A DNA stretch of 64,000 nt from Rotaria sordida (lineage: Eukaryota > Rotifera > Eurotatoria > Philodinida > Philodinidae). The stretch is taken from the NCBI GenBank assembly GCA_905250125.1, contig CAJNOL010000511.1:39608-103607 (forward strand), written 5' to 3'. Positions 48,715 through 61,083 of the stretch are shown here, piece by piece. The notes under the pieces are model-generated. The model did no database searches, was not told the DNA's origin, and worked only from the letters and a program-made list of their open reading frames with translations. Positions within the stretch are counted from its first letter, which is position 1. Each line of letters begins with the position of its first letter. Position numbers and translations under genes: made by a program.

Positions 48715-50845
48715 TTCGACAATCATAGTAAAATGAGTGTTCTATACGATTGAACACCGTTCAAAATGACAATGATAGCAAAGGTGTTACATGTAGTTTT
48801 TAATGGTTGAATTTTATATAACAACAAACTTTTAATGATCCTTAGAGAATAAATGAATTAATTGAAAATTCTAGGAATACTTTATTAGAAACATTCATCA
48901 AGATTGTTTGTCAAAAAAAAAAAAAAAAGAATATATAAATATTCTCATGAAAACAAATGCAAATAAAAATTTCAATATAATTCATTTCATTGACTGTACC
49001 ATTTAACAGAAATCGTTTGTATATGTTTATTTCATGATTTTGATTATTCTATGTTGAAACATCTGTCAATTTTTATATCTATAAATAGAAATTCTGATTA
49101 AAATTTAAGAAATAGTATGTATTAATCTTTAATGATTATTTATGTGCAAAATACGAGAGAAGAATGTTTTTATATCTATAGTTAGTTATTGAGCTATCTT
49201 CGTATATATTACATCATACTTCCATTTACAGACAATTTGACCGTGTATGTCATTCATTTTCTTATACTCGCTCGTCAATACACAGAAGATGGTGTTATCA
49301 GCTGCTGCTGTATAAATAAAACTGTCTGTTCTGATTTGCTGATCTCATCAACCTCATTTATATAGACTAAAGAAAATTGCATGATGTTATGTCCATGGGT
49401 GAAAGGCAGCTTATTCGCATTGCTTATTAGTCGGTTGTGTCCTCGTTGTTCGTCTTATGATTACAAAACAACATTGAGAGCAATGATTATTTATCTCATT
49501 GTTGAAGAGTACTTAGTATTCACATTATATAAACAAGTTTGTTGATCTTTTTTTTTTCTCCTTTCTTTTCAATTTATTTTAATCATTCTATCTGTCTATT
49601 GAACTAAACTACAGAAATAAAGATCATGTCTATACTATTCTAAATTATTAATTATTAAACTTACTTTTATGACACAAAATATCTCGAAGTTTTTTCCACA
49701 TTGATAATAACTATATAATGGTGATTGAAAGCAATATAAAGTATTCTACATCGTTCTTTGCTTATTTATAACAACATTCAAGGCAACATGATATTTATGT
49801 ATATACATATAGTAGTCCTTCTCAGTTAATTTTCATTCTATTTTCGCGCCTATCCATTAACTTCTTCCATTAAACATCATCATGATATAGATACTAAGGA
49901 CAAAAAAAAAAAGAGGACAGAGAGAATACTTTGCATATAATTAAATTATGTCAGAAAGCGAAGAAAAATAATAAAAAAAAAGATATAATTTTATTGTGGA
50001 AAATAAGACAAAATTAAATTTTAAATTTTTGTAAGCAGCTTTTGTTTTAATAACATTTGAATTAAATAAGTTTCCATGATCTGAACAAGCTTTACATCAT
50101 CAGTAATATGTAATAGAATAAAATGTTCTTTACATGGATGATTTATTTATTCATTAGAGCATATACTAATTTTTTATCTCAATTAATTCATTGATAAAAT
50201 ATATCTGATTATTTTTCTGTTAGTTGAAATTCATGTATAGATCAATCAGATCTAGTAATTAAAATTTATTCTTTGAGTAGTAATGAAAGAGTTTTTCTAA
50301 TAATTAAATATTGACTTGCAAATAAATTATCAAGAATTAACATTGATAAAACTAGAACATCTGCATATGGATAAAATAATTTAAGTGGAATAAAAATTCT
50401 ATAATCAAAATGTTTTTAATTATCAAGTTTAGCTTAAATACTAGCTTATTTAAATGATGATTTAATACAATTTGAAAAATTTAAATCATCTGGTGAATTA
50501 TATTTTAATTGATAAGATTCTTTTGAAAATCCATAATGATCTTAGAGAAGTTCGGTGTGTTGTTTTTTTTAAGCACTAATATGTACCACATCTGATGTTT
50601 TACAATGAATAGTTATGATATGAATAGCTTTCTAGTTTTGATGGTCAAGATAATTATTTATTAATTTCATCCATAATGCATTTAGGTTTTAATTCAAGAA
50701 AGATTATTGAATCATTGAAAATAAACAAATTAAGTTTATTTTTGAATATTCTAAAGTTCTTTTGTTCAACCGGTAACATAAATGATAGGAAATTCAGTTG
50801 ATTAACAATTTGTTTATGACATTTTAAGTATTAGCTTTCAAATTA
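48446..50845. other. Upstream flank of the SH3 gene, duplicated at 43216-45575
   Basis: No coding sequence. It contains a (CT)n run at 48680-48710 shortly upstream of the start codon. It also shares with the other flank blocks such as TTATCAGCTG and CATCAACCTCATTTATATAG, besides the 49840-49885 block. Confidence 0.5.
48680..48710. repeat. (CT)n microsatellite
   Basis: About fifteen CT units roughly 240 bases upstream of the SH3 gene start. The corresponding place in the dead copy has lost the repeat. Confidence 0.92.
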
Positions 50846-50861
50846 ATGGAAATAATGAATA

Positions 50862-51629
50862 TAGGATGTCTGGAAAGTGAGTTAACAAAAAGAAAATTGT
50901 AGATCTCTATTATGGTTCGATTGGATAAACTGATTTTTGTACTGATGATAGAGAACACTTTCAAGTTTTTATTCATTAATATGAAATTCTCACATACTTC
51001 TTCAAATATAATACTTTCAGGTTCAATATACAATAAAGTACTTTTTTGAGTTAGAAAAAACAGTATGTATAAGACTTTTTGTTGGATTTCATTTCATTAT
51101 TGTAAGCTTTAAGCCATCCAGACTTATTTCTCTCGCTTCATAATCGTTTCCTTAACACATATGAAAAGCTCAGAATGATTGGTACATTTCTTCAAAGCGA
51201 CTTGTTCATCTCTTATCAAAAATTTTGATGAAAGGTAAACTGACAAGACCGACAAGGTTTTGAAGGTTTTTTATGGACATTAGACTTGAGATTAATGTGT
51301 TTAATTTGTTAGAAATGTCCAACAAATGTTTATGAAACAAGAGAAATAAGCCTGAGTAGCTTAAAGCTTACAGTAATGAAATGAAATTCAAGAGAAAGTC
51401 CTATATATTGTTTTTTGTAATTCGAAAAAGTTTTTTGTAATTCGAAAAAGTACCTTATTAAGTATTGAACATGAAAGTATTACTTTGTAGGAGTATTTAA
51501 GAACTTTGTATTAATGAATAAAAACTCCAAAAGTCTCCTATACCACTAGTACAAAAACCAGCTCACCCAATCAAATCATAATGAATATATACAATTTTCT
51601 TTTTATTAAGTCACATTCTGGACACTATG
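50862..51629. mobile_element. Fold-back element with TA target site, 768 bp
   Basis: The left arm (from TAGGATGTCTGGAAAGTGAG) and the right arm (ending TCACATTCTGGACACTATG) are inverted copies over about 290-300 bases. Matching words include AAAAGAAAATTGTA, TTTTTATTCATTAAT and GTAAGCTTTAAGC. TA dinucleotides flank both ends (50860-50861 and 51630-51631), as in Tc1/mariner insertions. There is no transposase. A short 20-base tandem duplication lies in the right arm near 51412-51451. Confidence 0.78.
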
Positions 51630-52691
51630 TACTTTAGGAGACAATCATTATTGATAAGAATATTTGTTTCATGCAATGATGACTCGAAAATTCCTTTCAT
51701 ACATGGATCCGATTAGTTCATATTTTGAAATTGAAGAAAATTTTTCGTTATCATCTTTTCTCCTGTAATATGATAAGAACTGAATAGATAATTAGACATT
51801 TTATTTTGAAATGATCAGATTGTAAATGGATATTATTTCATTTAAAAAAATATAATTATTTTTTTACCTATAAGCATAAATCTGAAAACTTGAAATCAGA
51901 AAGATATTCGATTAAATTTCGTACATAATAACTAAATAATGAATGGAATCTTATTTTTAAAGAAGCTTTCTTGACATGAAATATTGATTAATCTGACTAG
52001 GTACATCAGTTGTCATAGGACATCTTTATAGTCTCTATGATTCACCTGATCGATATTTTTACAATTGCAATTACAAAAAAACAAAAACCATGAAAATTTA
52101 TTTTTGTACGTTGTCTTTATACTTATTTATTATCCGTTGTTTTTGAATTTTCATACATTGATTTTAATGTATAACTTAAAATTGCTCGAAATTATTATTG
52201 GAGAAGATTTTCTTACAGAAAAATGATTCTATCAATTGTACATCTTTGGTATACAAAATGATAGTCATAATAATTAATCGTGATAAAAATAGAATAAATA
52301 CTTTATATGATTTCTATTTATGTCTATCGAAATAAAACTATTTCTTTACCTGTTTTTCCTCTATCATAAGCATTGCCGTCAGTTCTATTCAGATATATTA
52401 TTATGTTTTTATGTTTTCCTTTAAGACAAACTATAATTTTTCATCAAAATCTATTTATACATACTGAAAGGTAATAATTATAGAAAAAAACAGAAAAACA
52501 GACAATATTTTTTCTTTCTTATCATTAGTATTTATGAATCCCCGTAGAGACACATTCTCTTTCGCATGAATCTTATTTGTAGGTCAGTTTAGACTTTTTG
52601 AAGATAGACGACAGTTAGAGAATAACTCATTCTAATTTATTTAATAAGTATTAAAAAAAAGAATATTATTTGTAATGAGTGACGATATATA
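51630..52691. other. Non-coding stretch between two fold-back elements
   Basis: AT-rich, with nothing recognised. Confidence 0.45.
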
Positions 52692-53853
52692 CTCCCAGAA
52701 GAAAGAAACTACATTCAGTATTTTAACGAAATCTTTTCTATAACAAGATATCTTTTAAAAAATAATGATATATTCTGCAAGTCCGTGGAGTTTTCTATCA
52801 CCCTGTATAATTAGGTCTTCATTTAAATCTATTTATTATGAAAATAAATTTCATATAACAAAGACACCCTCATATCCAGATTCTCACGGGTTTGATTTTG
52901 TTACTGTCATCAAAATAAGTTTTTGAAATTTTTTATTACTATAGAATTATCTTTTTGAAAAAAGCAATCATATATTCAGATAGCGCTTGAAATTCTCTAT
53001 CTTCTTATATATTTAGTTATTGTCTTGCACTTATTTATTATCAAAATAATTTGAGTATAATGGAGACAACCTCAACCTGTATTTTCTCCTATCACTATCC
53101 TTTTTATTTCTAGTTTGTTATCACTTTTATTATCACTTCAGATATAAATTTTGAAAGAAATAATTATATCTTCTAACAATGACTTATTTTCTCGATTATT
53201 TTGAGCTTATGAAACAAAAAACGAAAAAGATAGATAAAAAATCCAATTTTTTTTTTACAGTTTGTCAAGGACCATTGCTGCATAATAGTCAAATTATTCT
53301 TCAGCACATATATGCAACATAAGACAAAAATATATGAAATGATAGAGAATTTCAAGCTCTATCAGAATGCATAATTACTTTTGTACAAACTTATTTCCTT
53401 TTTACGTATAATTGGACATAAAAAGTCAAAAAAAGGTAACCAAAAACGTGAATTTTTTGTACTTGTCAATTGAGGTTGTCTTCATTATACTCAAATTATT
53501 TTGATAATAAATAAGTGCAAGACAGCAACCAAATATATAGAAAGATAGAAAATTTCAAGCGCTATCAGAATATATGATTGCTTTTTTTAAAAAGATAATT
53601 CTATAATGATAAAAAATTTCAAAAACTTATTTTGATGACAGTGACAAAATCAAACCGGTGAGAATCTGGATATGAGGGTACCTTCGTTGCATGAAATTTA
53701 TTTTCGTAATAAATAGGTCTAAATGAAAACTTAATTATACAGGGTGATAGAAAACTTCGCGGACGTTCAGAATATATTATTATTTTTTAAAAAATATCTT
53801 ATTATAGAAAAGATTTCGTTAAAATACTGAATGCAGTTTCTTTTTTTCGGAGG
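52692..53853. mobile_element. Fold-back element with TA target site, 1162 bp
   Basis: Arms of about 390 bases (52692-53085 and 53465-53853) are inverted copies, about 85 percent similar by eye, sharing for example ATACAGGGTGATAG-type and GATTCTCACGGGTTTGATTT-type words. A loop of about 380 bases lies between. The ends CTCCCAGAAGAAAG and CTTTTTTTCGGAGG lie next to TA on both sides. No transposase frame is present; this is a Tc1/mariner-type MITE. Confidence 0.82.
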
Positions 53854-54563
53854 TATATAATGATTTTATATGATTTCTTTTCAGGTGAGTATGTTTATTT
53901 TTATTCTGATTAAATTTTAGAACAATAAAATTCGGACTCAAATACTTATGAATAACTTTCTATAGAAGCCGCTCTTGAATAGAACCTCATCCATAATTTC
54001 ACGAATTCTAGTTTAATTTCTCCATTGACGATTATATGATCTGAAATACCATTGTTCCAACACATATTATCAACAAGAATTCGAAATCAACATCTATTTA
54101 GAGACTAATGAAGATTTTAACTAAAATTTCTTCTTCAATCCGATATTCAACACGTTAAAAATGAAATTTCTACATTTGCCGAAGTACATCCAAGATTAAA
54201 CTGAATTCCAGATTAGACGCCAACGCATATTTTATTTGTAGAGCACTTTTTCATAACCCATCAATCATGAAAATTATCACAGACAAAACTATCTATCGTA
54301 TGCGCTTAAGAGCTAAATAGGATCTTTTTTTAGAAAATTGTTAAAAGCATTTCGGAAATACCATAGTTTATTTCCCGTTGACCTTTATGATTAGAGGGCG
54401 TCTGAATCATTCAATGATTACTATTTTTTTTTCCGTAATCTTGGCTTTTAGTTGATATTTATTTACAAAAGAAAAACGAGACATAAATAATTAAAAAAAA
54501 TATTTTAAATATATTATAAATTAGTCTGAATAACGCATTTGATCAATTACAAAAGAAAAATTA
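53854..54563. other. Non-coding stretch upstream of the GPCR gene
   Basis: AT-rich, with nothing recognised; it presumably includes the GPCR promoter. Confidence 0.4.
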
Positions 54564-57500
54564 ATGATGGAAAATCATAGTCATCTTTCAATATTCTTAT
54601 TAAATGATTATGATTCATGTACATTTACAAATGAAATACTTATACGTTATTTTGGTATAATAATTTTCTCGATTGGAATTATATCAACATTATTAAGTAT
54701 TTGTGTATTTACAAGAAAACCTCTTCGTAAATAATTAAATTATTTGTTCTTTCAAAATAAAATAAAAATTTTATTTGAATAGGTCGTAAATCATGTTGCT
54801 TTTATTTTTTAATATTAGCAATAAGTGATTCAATACATTTAACAACAATGACGATTGAACATTTACGATATAGTTTTCATATTGATTTAATTGTATTTTA
54901 TTCAATTACTTGTAAATCTATTATATTTATGATATATTTTTCGAATCATTTATCCAATATTGTAATAACATTAGCATCAATGTAAGTTTTTTATTACTCT
55001 TGAACTATATTAATATATAGTTTAAATTAACAATTATCATTTCTTTGAGATCAACTAAATAGTTTTATGTCGCAAACTGAACATTTAATTAATTATATTC
55101 CATAGTCAACAAAAAATAATCGACATTCAGACATTTGTGCTGCAGTAATAATATGTTTCTAGGCTTTGTGTATCACATATAATGTTTTCTTTTTACTTAG
55201 GGCATGTCACAAGTCTTTACGATACTATACCAATTTTTTATAGAATGCTTGAAGAAATTTTCTTTTTTTTATGTAGTGATAGAGAAAACGATGTTCTATT
55301 TTTCTATGCTATTTGATCAATCTTCAACTAATATCATAATAATAAAATTTCGATAAGAACTGTTTTTATGTAAAACTTAACTAACGGATGAGGTAGATTA
55401 ATACGCTTTGTATTTCAATTTTCAATCACTCAATATGTTGTATTAAAAAACAAAATATACTATAGGATGCAGTGTGAAAAACTCTACAACTTATAAAGAA
55501 CAGTTTATTTTATATATGAAATAAGAAAAATAAAATTTCTCTTCGCATGATTTTTTCAGGGCGGTGAAAATTGATCGCTCAGAATTTTGTTCATTTTGAA
55601 AACAAAAAATGTAACTATTAAAAAAAGTGGCCCTTTGTAAATTGTAGAGATTTTCATGCTGCATCATGTGGTATATTTTATTTTTTAATATAATTTATTA
55701 AGTGATTGAAACATTTAATCTGCCTCACTTGTTAGTTAAGGTTTACAAAAAAACAGTTCTTATCGAAATTTTATTATTATGATATTAGTTGAAGATTGAT
55801 CAAATAACATAGAAAAATAGAGCATCGTTTTCTCTATCACTACATAAAAAAAGAAAATTTCTTCAAGCATTCTATAAAAAATTGATATAGCACTGTAAAG
55901 ACTTTTGATACGCCCTAAGTAATATCATCTAATGAATAATAATGATAGAAACAGGGTTATTTTTAGTCACTCAAAGAGTAAGAAAGATAGTCAATACTTC
56001 ACAATTCAATGGAAATCTTCTTGATTTTATAATCTTTTAAGATTTTACTAATTATAAATTCATGCTTTATAAACAAATATCCAGTCATTTGAGATGTTTA
56101 ATTTGATTGAAAGGATAATGATGATGAGTATTCATTCGTTTTCTTGAGTCCATGTTTGATACTGAGACGCCAATGGTAACAACTAGATATCTATCATATT
56201 CCGTACTATTATGAAACATGAATTGAAGAACAAGAATGAATAGTCAATGTGTTATTACCATTTCAATCAAATTGTAGATACGCGCATTTTAACATTGTCC
56301 GAAGAAGTTGTTTTCAACAACGAAATATTATATTGAAAATTTGAATTATTTTATAATAGATTTATCAGAAAGAGAATTAAAAACATGACAAACAAACATA
56401 GTTATTGTATTCCTTATATGATGATATGTCTTTTTCTTTTGAAAGTCTGTTAATTATGTATAAACATTAATCAATCATAGTCAAATATTTAGAAAACATA
56501 CCATGGAAACTATTAAATTAGATTCTGTGAACAATTAGATAGTATCATCTATTAAATATGTAGAAGCAAATAAAAAAAAGACTAGGTGGACCATTTATTT
56601 ATAATAGAGAAATATATACGTAAGGATCACTGAAGATAAGAGTGTATTCAGATGTATATTTCGAATACTTAACTATATTATGTTAGAATATGCATCTTAT
56701 ATTTTAAAGTTTTCCATGTATGTACGCGTATTTACATAAGCATTGCAATACAGTATTAGGATATTCTATATTAAAATAAATTTCAAATAATTTTTATATC
56801 TATCAAATGCATTTTTGAATATTAATTGATTCATTAAAATTAGATATATAGTGGTGGATATAAGTTTAGAACCGTAGTATTATTAAGTTTTCTTCTCAAT
56901 GGTAATCGCTAGCAAGAAGTTGAAAAAAAAACATTTGTGTAGCTGAAAGGACTCTCTATTAAGATTGGTAGACTCGAAGATCCCAACAAAACAGCTTGAA
57001 TGAAGATCTATAAAAAAAGTCAATATTCCCCAAAACTAGCTTTCTAGTTTCTCTTCGAAAATTTTGGGAAAAGATTTTATCTGATAGAACAAATAATATT
57101 GAGCAAAATGATACGTCTCTAGTCTCTTCGTGATCTTCCTTCATCGAGCTACATTCAATTTACCGAAGGTCCAAGAACTATTTTCTCTTCATTTTAGTGG
57201 AAATTTCAAAATTTTTGTCATGTTTAACGCTTTGGGATCTTCTATAAGTTGAATGCAACTCAATGAAGGAAGATCATGAAGAGGTCAGACACGATATCTC
57301 ACATTGCTCAAAATCGTTTCCTCGATCAGAAAAAAATTTCGAATAGAAACCAGATTTCTGGTTTTGAAGATCTTGGTTTTCCGCAGATCCTTATCCAAGT
57401 AGTTTTGCAGAAGTCTTCGGACCTACCAATCCTGATAGAGAATTCTTTCAGCTACACAAATGTTTCTTTTTTTAAGATTCTTGCTATCTGTTACCATCGA

Positions 57501-58612
57501 GAATAAATCTTAAAAATACAGTTGCTCTTAACCTTTGTCCACCACTATATGAATAAACAAAAGCATTTTCCGCAATACAATTTATCATACATCTAGATAA
57601 TATTCGACAACATTCTTATCATTGTCTTCAAATAATTGTAAACTTTATGTGAAATAATCAATTAAAGGCTTGTTTTTAAATTAATTTAGACAAAAAAAAA
57701 AGTATTCTATCAAAAGTTATATCTATAGAATTTTCTAAACTCTAATGTCTAATATTTTGTCTGTTAACTATGTGCATAATAATTTTTCTTTTGTTTTGCT
57801 TTAGTGATCGATTTATTTTAATTTATTATCCATCACAATCTAAACGTTTTTGTAAAACAAGTAAAGCTAAATGGCTTGTTTTAATCGTTATAATAATTCT
57901 TCTATTTTCTACTGGACATATTCTATATGGATATGAAAGAGTTTCATTAAATTTTAACAACTCATACTATTTATATGATTGTAATATACCTCATGATAAT
58001 AGAATTTATATCAGTTTCTTTAACTTTTATGATTCATATATTGAAAGTATATGTTTTGTTTTTATTCCATTTATCATCATGAGTTTATGTTCAATATTAA
58101 TTATATTTCAAATAACTGGAACACGTAAAACAATACGTCATAATAATCACAGTAAGTTTAACTATAAACCAATTGTTTTCTCTTTGTTAATTACTTTATA
58201 AATCAAATAAATAGTGCGAAACACTCGATTACGTAATAAAGATATTCAATTATGTTGTATGTTAATTGGTACGTCGTTTGCATTTCTTGTTCTTTGTTTA
58301 CCAGCTGAAATAAATGATATATTTAATTATATTACGTATGAACGTTCATGTTATCATTGGTTTCGAAAAGTTATTTTAATGCTTATGCAACAAATTTATT
58401 ATGCTGGACATTTTTATATTTATACATTAACTGGTCAATTATTTCGTAAACATTTGTATGCAATTCTATTTACACGTTGTCATCAGAAATCTATTAATAC
58501 ACATCCAAATCTATGTGTAATTATTGATCAACGACCAAGTATAAGAGTTGAAAATAGTCAAATGAAAACAATAATATTTCATTCATCAATAAGAACAAAT
58601 AGTGAACATTAA
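54564..58612 (+). CDS. Rhodopsin-like seven-transmembrane receptor, 4 exons, 368 aa
   Basis: Exons 54564-54726, 54783-54981, 57805-58151, 58215-58612 close to 369 codons. The first two exons are short and were found by phase and splice signals. Span 1 is YFGIIIFSIGIISTLLSICV and span 2 has the LAISD core. Span 3 ends in LASIDRF, a DRY-motif variant in which Tyr is Phe. Span 4 is LVLIVIIILLFSTGH, span 5 is FVFIPFIIMSLCSILIIF, span 6 runs CCMLIGTSFAFLVLCLPAEI and span 7 is YYAGHFYIYTLTGQLFRKHL. The usual NPxxY of span 7 is replaced by YIYTLTG. A short N-terminus carries one glycosylation-type site. It resembles neuropeptide/FMRFamide-like receptors expanded in rotifers; the ligand is unknown. 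The second ATG (54567) is an equally possible start. Confidence 0.85.
55196..55919. mobile_element. Fold-back element with TA target site, 724 bp
   Basis: Ends are CTTAGGGCATGTCACAAG and the inverse (ACGCCCTAAG), next to TA at 55194-55195 and 55920-55921. Arms of about 200-220 bases are nearly perfect inverted copies (for example CATAGAAAAATAGA and AGAACTGTTTTT). The loop is AT-rich without a frame. It lies inside a GPCR intron. Confidence 0.83.
56849..57547. mobile_element. Fold-back element with TA target site, about 700 bp
   Basis: The left end TAGTGGTGGATATAAG and the right end CTTTGTCCACCACTA are inverted copies with TA outside. TAGTGGTGG-type ends resemble Tc1-family termini. Long internal arms also pair (AATGAAGGAAGATCATGAAG near 57261 with the inverse near 57120). 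A 76-codon frame lies in the right arm but has no transposase features. Same GPCR intron as the previous element. Confidence 0.75.
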
Positions 58613-60070
58613 TGATAATTTGTTTTTGAATGATCTATCTACAAGACCTCTTTCAAACTTAGAATACCTTATTAAAGTCCGCCTCCCCTCAGAAACTGAT
58701 TTTACGCCAGATATATTCAAATTACCTGAAATTTTCATAATATGATATGGATATAGTCGAGAAGATATGATAAAATTTTTAGTTCTATGGCATGGTGTTT
58801 GAGAGAGATATTCATCAAACAAAGATCGAAAATTCCTCAGCTGGCAACCCGAAGTTTTCTGTCAAACGTCACTCCGTATATTTTTTTTTGTTTGACAAAG
58901 CATGTCAACATGTAGAACATGATAGAGCCTTTTTCTTAAAATTCTTACTTTTTATGTGAGGACAAAAAGTAACAAGTTTGATTTCGTGAAAAACTTCCTA
59001 TAAATGGGTCTCTATCTGTAGAAGTGCTTGTATATATAATAAAAACAAAGTTGAACTTAAAAAAAGAGATTCTGTCATGTCCTTCATCCTGAGATGCTGT
59101 CTCAAATAAAAGAAAAAATAATTGGCTACAGTTAAGTTCCTTTTGAGAATTTTATCATACGCCATCAAAAGAACATAAAGAGAGAAAAAATGAACATGGT
59201 TTTTTCTGAATAGAAATTTTACAATATTTTAATTTTGTTAAACTCTTCTCGTTATTTATGAGCTAGTGAATTTCTGTTGAATATTGGAAAGACTTCTTCT
59301 TTGAAGCTTATTAAAACTTGCTAAGATACCTTTACAATCCATCAAAATCTCTATTTTCACATATGAGCGTCATAAAATCCATGCTTACGAAAAAATAAAT
59401 TGTGTTTGTTGGCAGACGATGACAGAAATCATTGAAAGTTATATTTCAAAGCAAGGCGCCAGCCAATAAACTATTTTGATCATGAAAGATCAGATCTCAG
59501 ACTGTCCTTTCACCCATTTATCTTAGTTTCGATTTTTCTGACAAAATTTGGCTGTTCGCTGGAGGGGGGGGGGCAGGCTTTATCCATAATTGCTTTCTTT
59601 TTGTATTTAATTTATTTTATTGTACATATTAATAAATATATATATATCATTTGATAAAGGTTAAAGATGAATAGGTGTAAAATCCACTCCTCAGGACACA
59701 CGAATGTAAAATGTGGATGCTTCAAGTTCGGCAAAATACGACATAAACCATAATTGTCAGCAGTGAAATCCTTTAACTTTGATATTAATTTAAAAATATA
59801 TCACAAAAAATTGGCTATATCTTTAGGCAATAACCAATGAGAATGTTTTTAAGTTCATCAAAATACAAAGTAACATGTCACGAAATAAATTTATATATAT
59901 ATAAAGTTGTAGCACAATCCATGCGAGATAAAAGTGTGAAAGACGATGAAGCTACTATTACTAATCAGAGGGAGATTTCTTTATTCTAATTATCTTGGCA
60001 CACATTTCTTCACCCTCCTTTTACTTATTCCTCCAGAAATACAATAATGCAGTAGTTAGTATATTGTAAC
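58613..60070. other. Non-coding stretch downstream of the GPCR gene
   Basis: A run of thirteen G interrupted by one A is present near 59560-59573. The segment around 58640-58880 is slightly GC-richer and may be an old repeat. No gene is recognised. Confidence 0.4.
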
Positions 60071-60696
60071 CAGTAGTGTCAAACTTGAAAGTTGAATTCA
60101 AGTATTCAACTATTAGTTCAACTATTCAACTATTCAAGAACTCAATTAGTTAACGGCTGGAATGCCACTAGAATCATCTAATATCGACAGGTATTGTCTG
60201 CGAGACTACAAGCATCCCCTATGATGCTACAAGCATTCCATAGGATGCTACAACTATCACCTAGAATGCTACAAGCATCCTCTAGGATGCTGCAAACATC
60301 ACGTAGAATGCTACAAGCATTTTCCAGGATACTACAGCTTTGGGTTAAGATGCTGCAGACATTTTTTGGAATGCCAAGAAGTATGTGAGAAGCTTCAGCT
60401 AATGTGCAGCACTGAGTAGGAATAATGGTGTACACAGAGACGTACATGGGTCGTGGCTCTTCGGGGGGGCGCTTCGCGTCCCCACGCTGCGACGCTGAAA
60501 TAAAAGGTATGTTAGATGGGGAACACGCTTTCCCACTGAATATTCGCAGAACACTTGAGAAGCTAAAATTTGAATAGTTGAATACTTGAATAGTTGAAAA
60601 TTTGAATAGTTGAACAGTTGAATGCTTGAATACTTGAATAGTTGAGCAGTTGAATACTTGAATAGTTGAATTCAACTTTCAAGTTTGATACTACTG
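60071..60696. mobile_element. Inverted-repeat element, 626 bp, with 10-bp subterminal and 21-bp internal tandem repeats
   Basis: The left end CAGTAGTGTCAAACTTGAAA is repeated inverted at the right end (TTTCAAGTTTGATACTACTG), followed on both sides by arrays of a TTGAATAGT-type unit. The centre has a 21-bp tandem array and a GC-rich patch (GGGGGGGCGCTTCGCGTCC). No clear target duplication was found, so the superfamily is uncertain. Its architecture (short terminal repeats plus inward minisatellites) parallels the hAT-like element at 16788-18168. Confidence 0.7.
60190..60380. repeat. 21-bp tandem repeat, about nine copies
   Basis: Unit of the type GATGCTACAAGCATCCTCTAG. The period is exactly 21 and therefore stays in frame. 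On the minus strand it encodes heptads of the pattern (N/D)(A/V)CSILx, giving a 165-codon open frame (60675-60178) across the element. Confidence 0.85.
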
Positions 60697-61083
60697 GGAG
60701 TTAGATCAGTATCCTTACTTTTACACTCGTTTATCTCACCATTTTCATCTCATGCTCTCACACGTCTAAATCTTTTTTTTCTAGTATTATTTCTTTAATC
60801 ATATAACACTGATTATTAAAACGCAATTTACTCAACAACATCAATCTTATTCAATTTATGTTGATAATAAGCAATTAATGACTGTTGTTTCACATATTTA
60901 TTGAATTTTTAATAATCCAAAAATAGAAATAATAACAGAAGCTAAATCATAGATATAACATTCGGATTCATATTATCAAATTATATTTAAATGTCAAGGT
61001 TCAATATCTTTGACGTCGTTATAGTATAAATATTGATTATAAATCTATTCAAAATGTCTTAATCATAAATAAAATTTTTCAAT
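60697..61083. other. Short intergenic stretch
   Basis: AT-rich. On the minus strand it is the 3' flank of the amidase gene. Nothing else is seen. Confidence 0.45.

Larger units (their letters stand above)
46110..50845. repeat. Right copy of the tandem direct duplication
   Basis: Partner of 41055-45575. This copy retains the intact SH3-domain gene and lacks the 353-bp insertion found in the other. Confidence 0.85.
54982..57804 (+). other. 2.8-kb second intron of the GPCR gene, carrying two fold-back elements
   Basis: Donor GTAAGT and acceptor TTGCTTTAG are normal. The intron holds elements at 55196-55919 and 56849-57547, which together make up half its length. The other two introns of the gene are 56 and 63 bases. 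Confidence 0.75.

Noticed and set aside
57276-57506. 76-codon frame in the GPCR intron
   Set aside because: It is part of the right arm of a fold-back element and has no transposase or other domain features.
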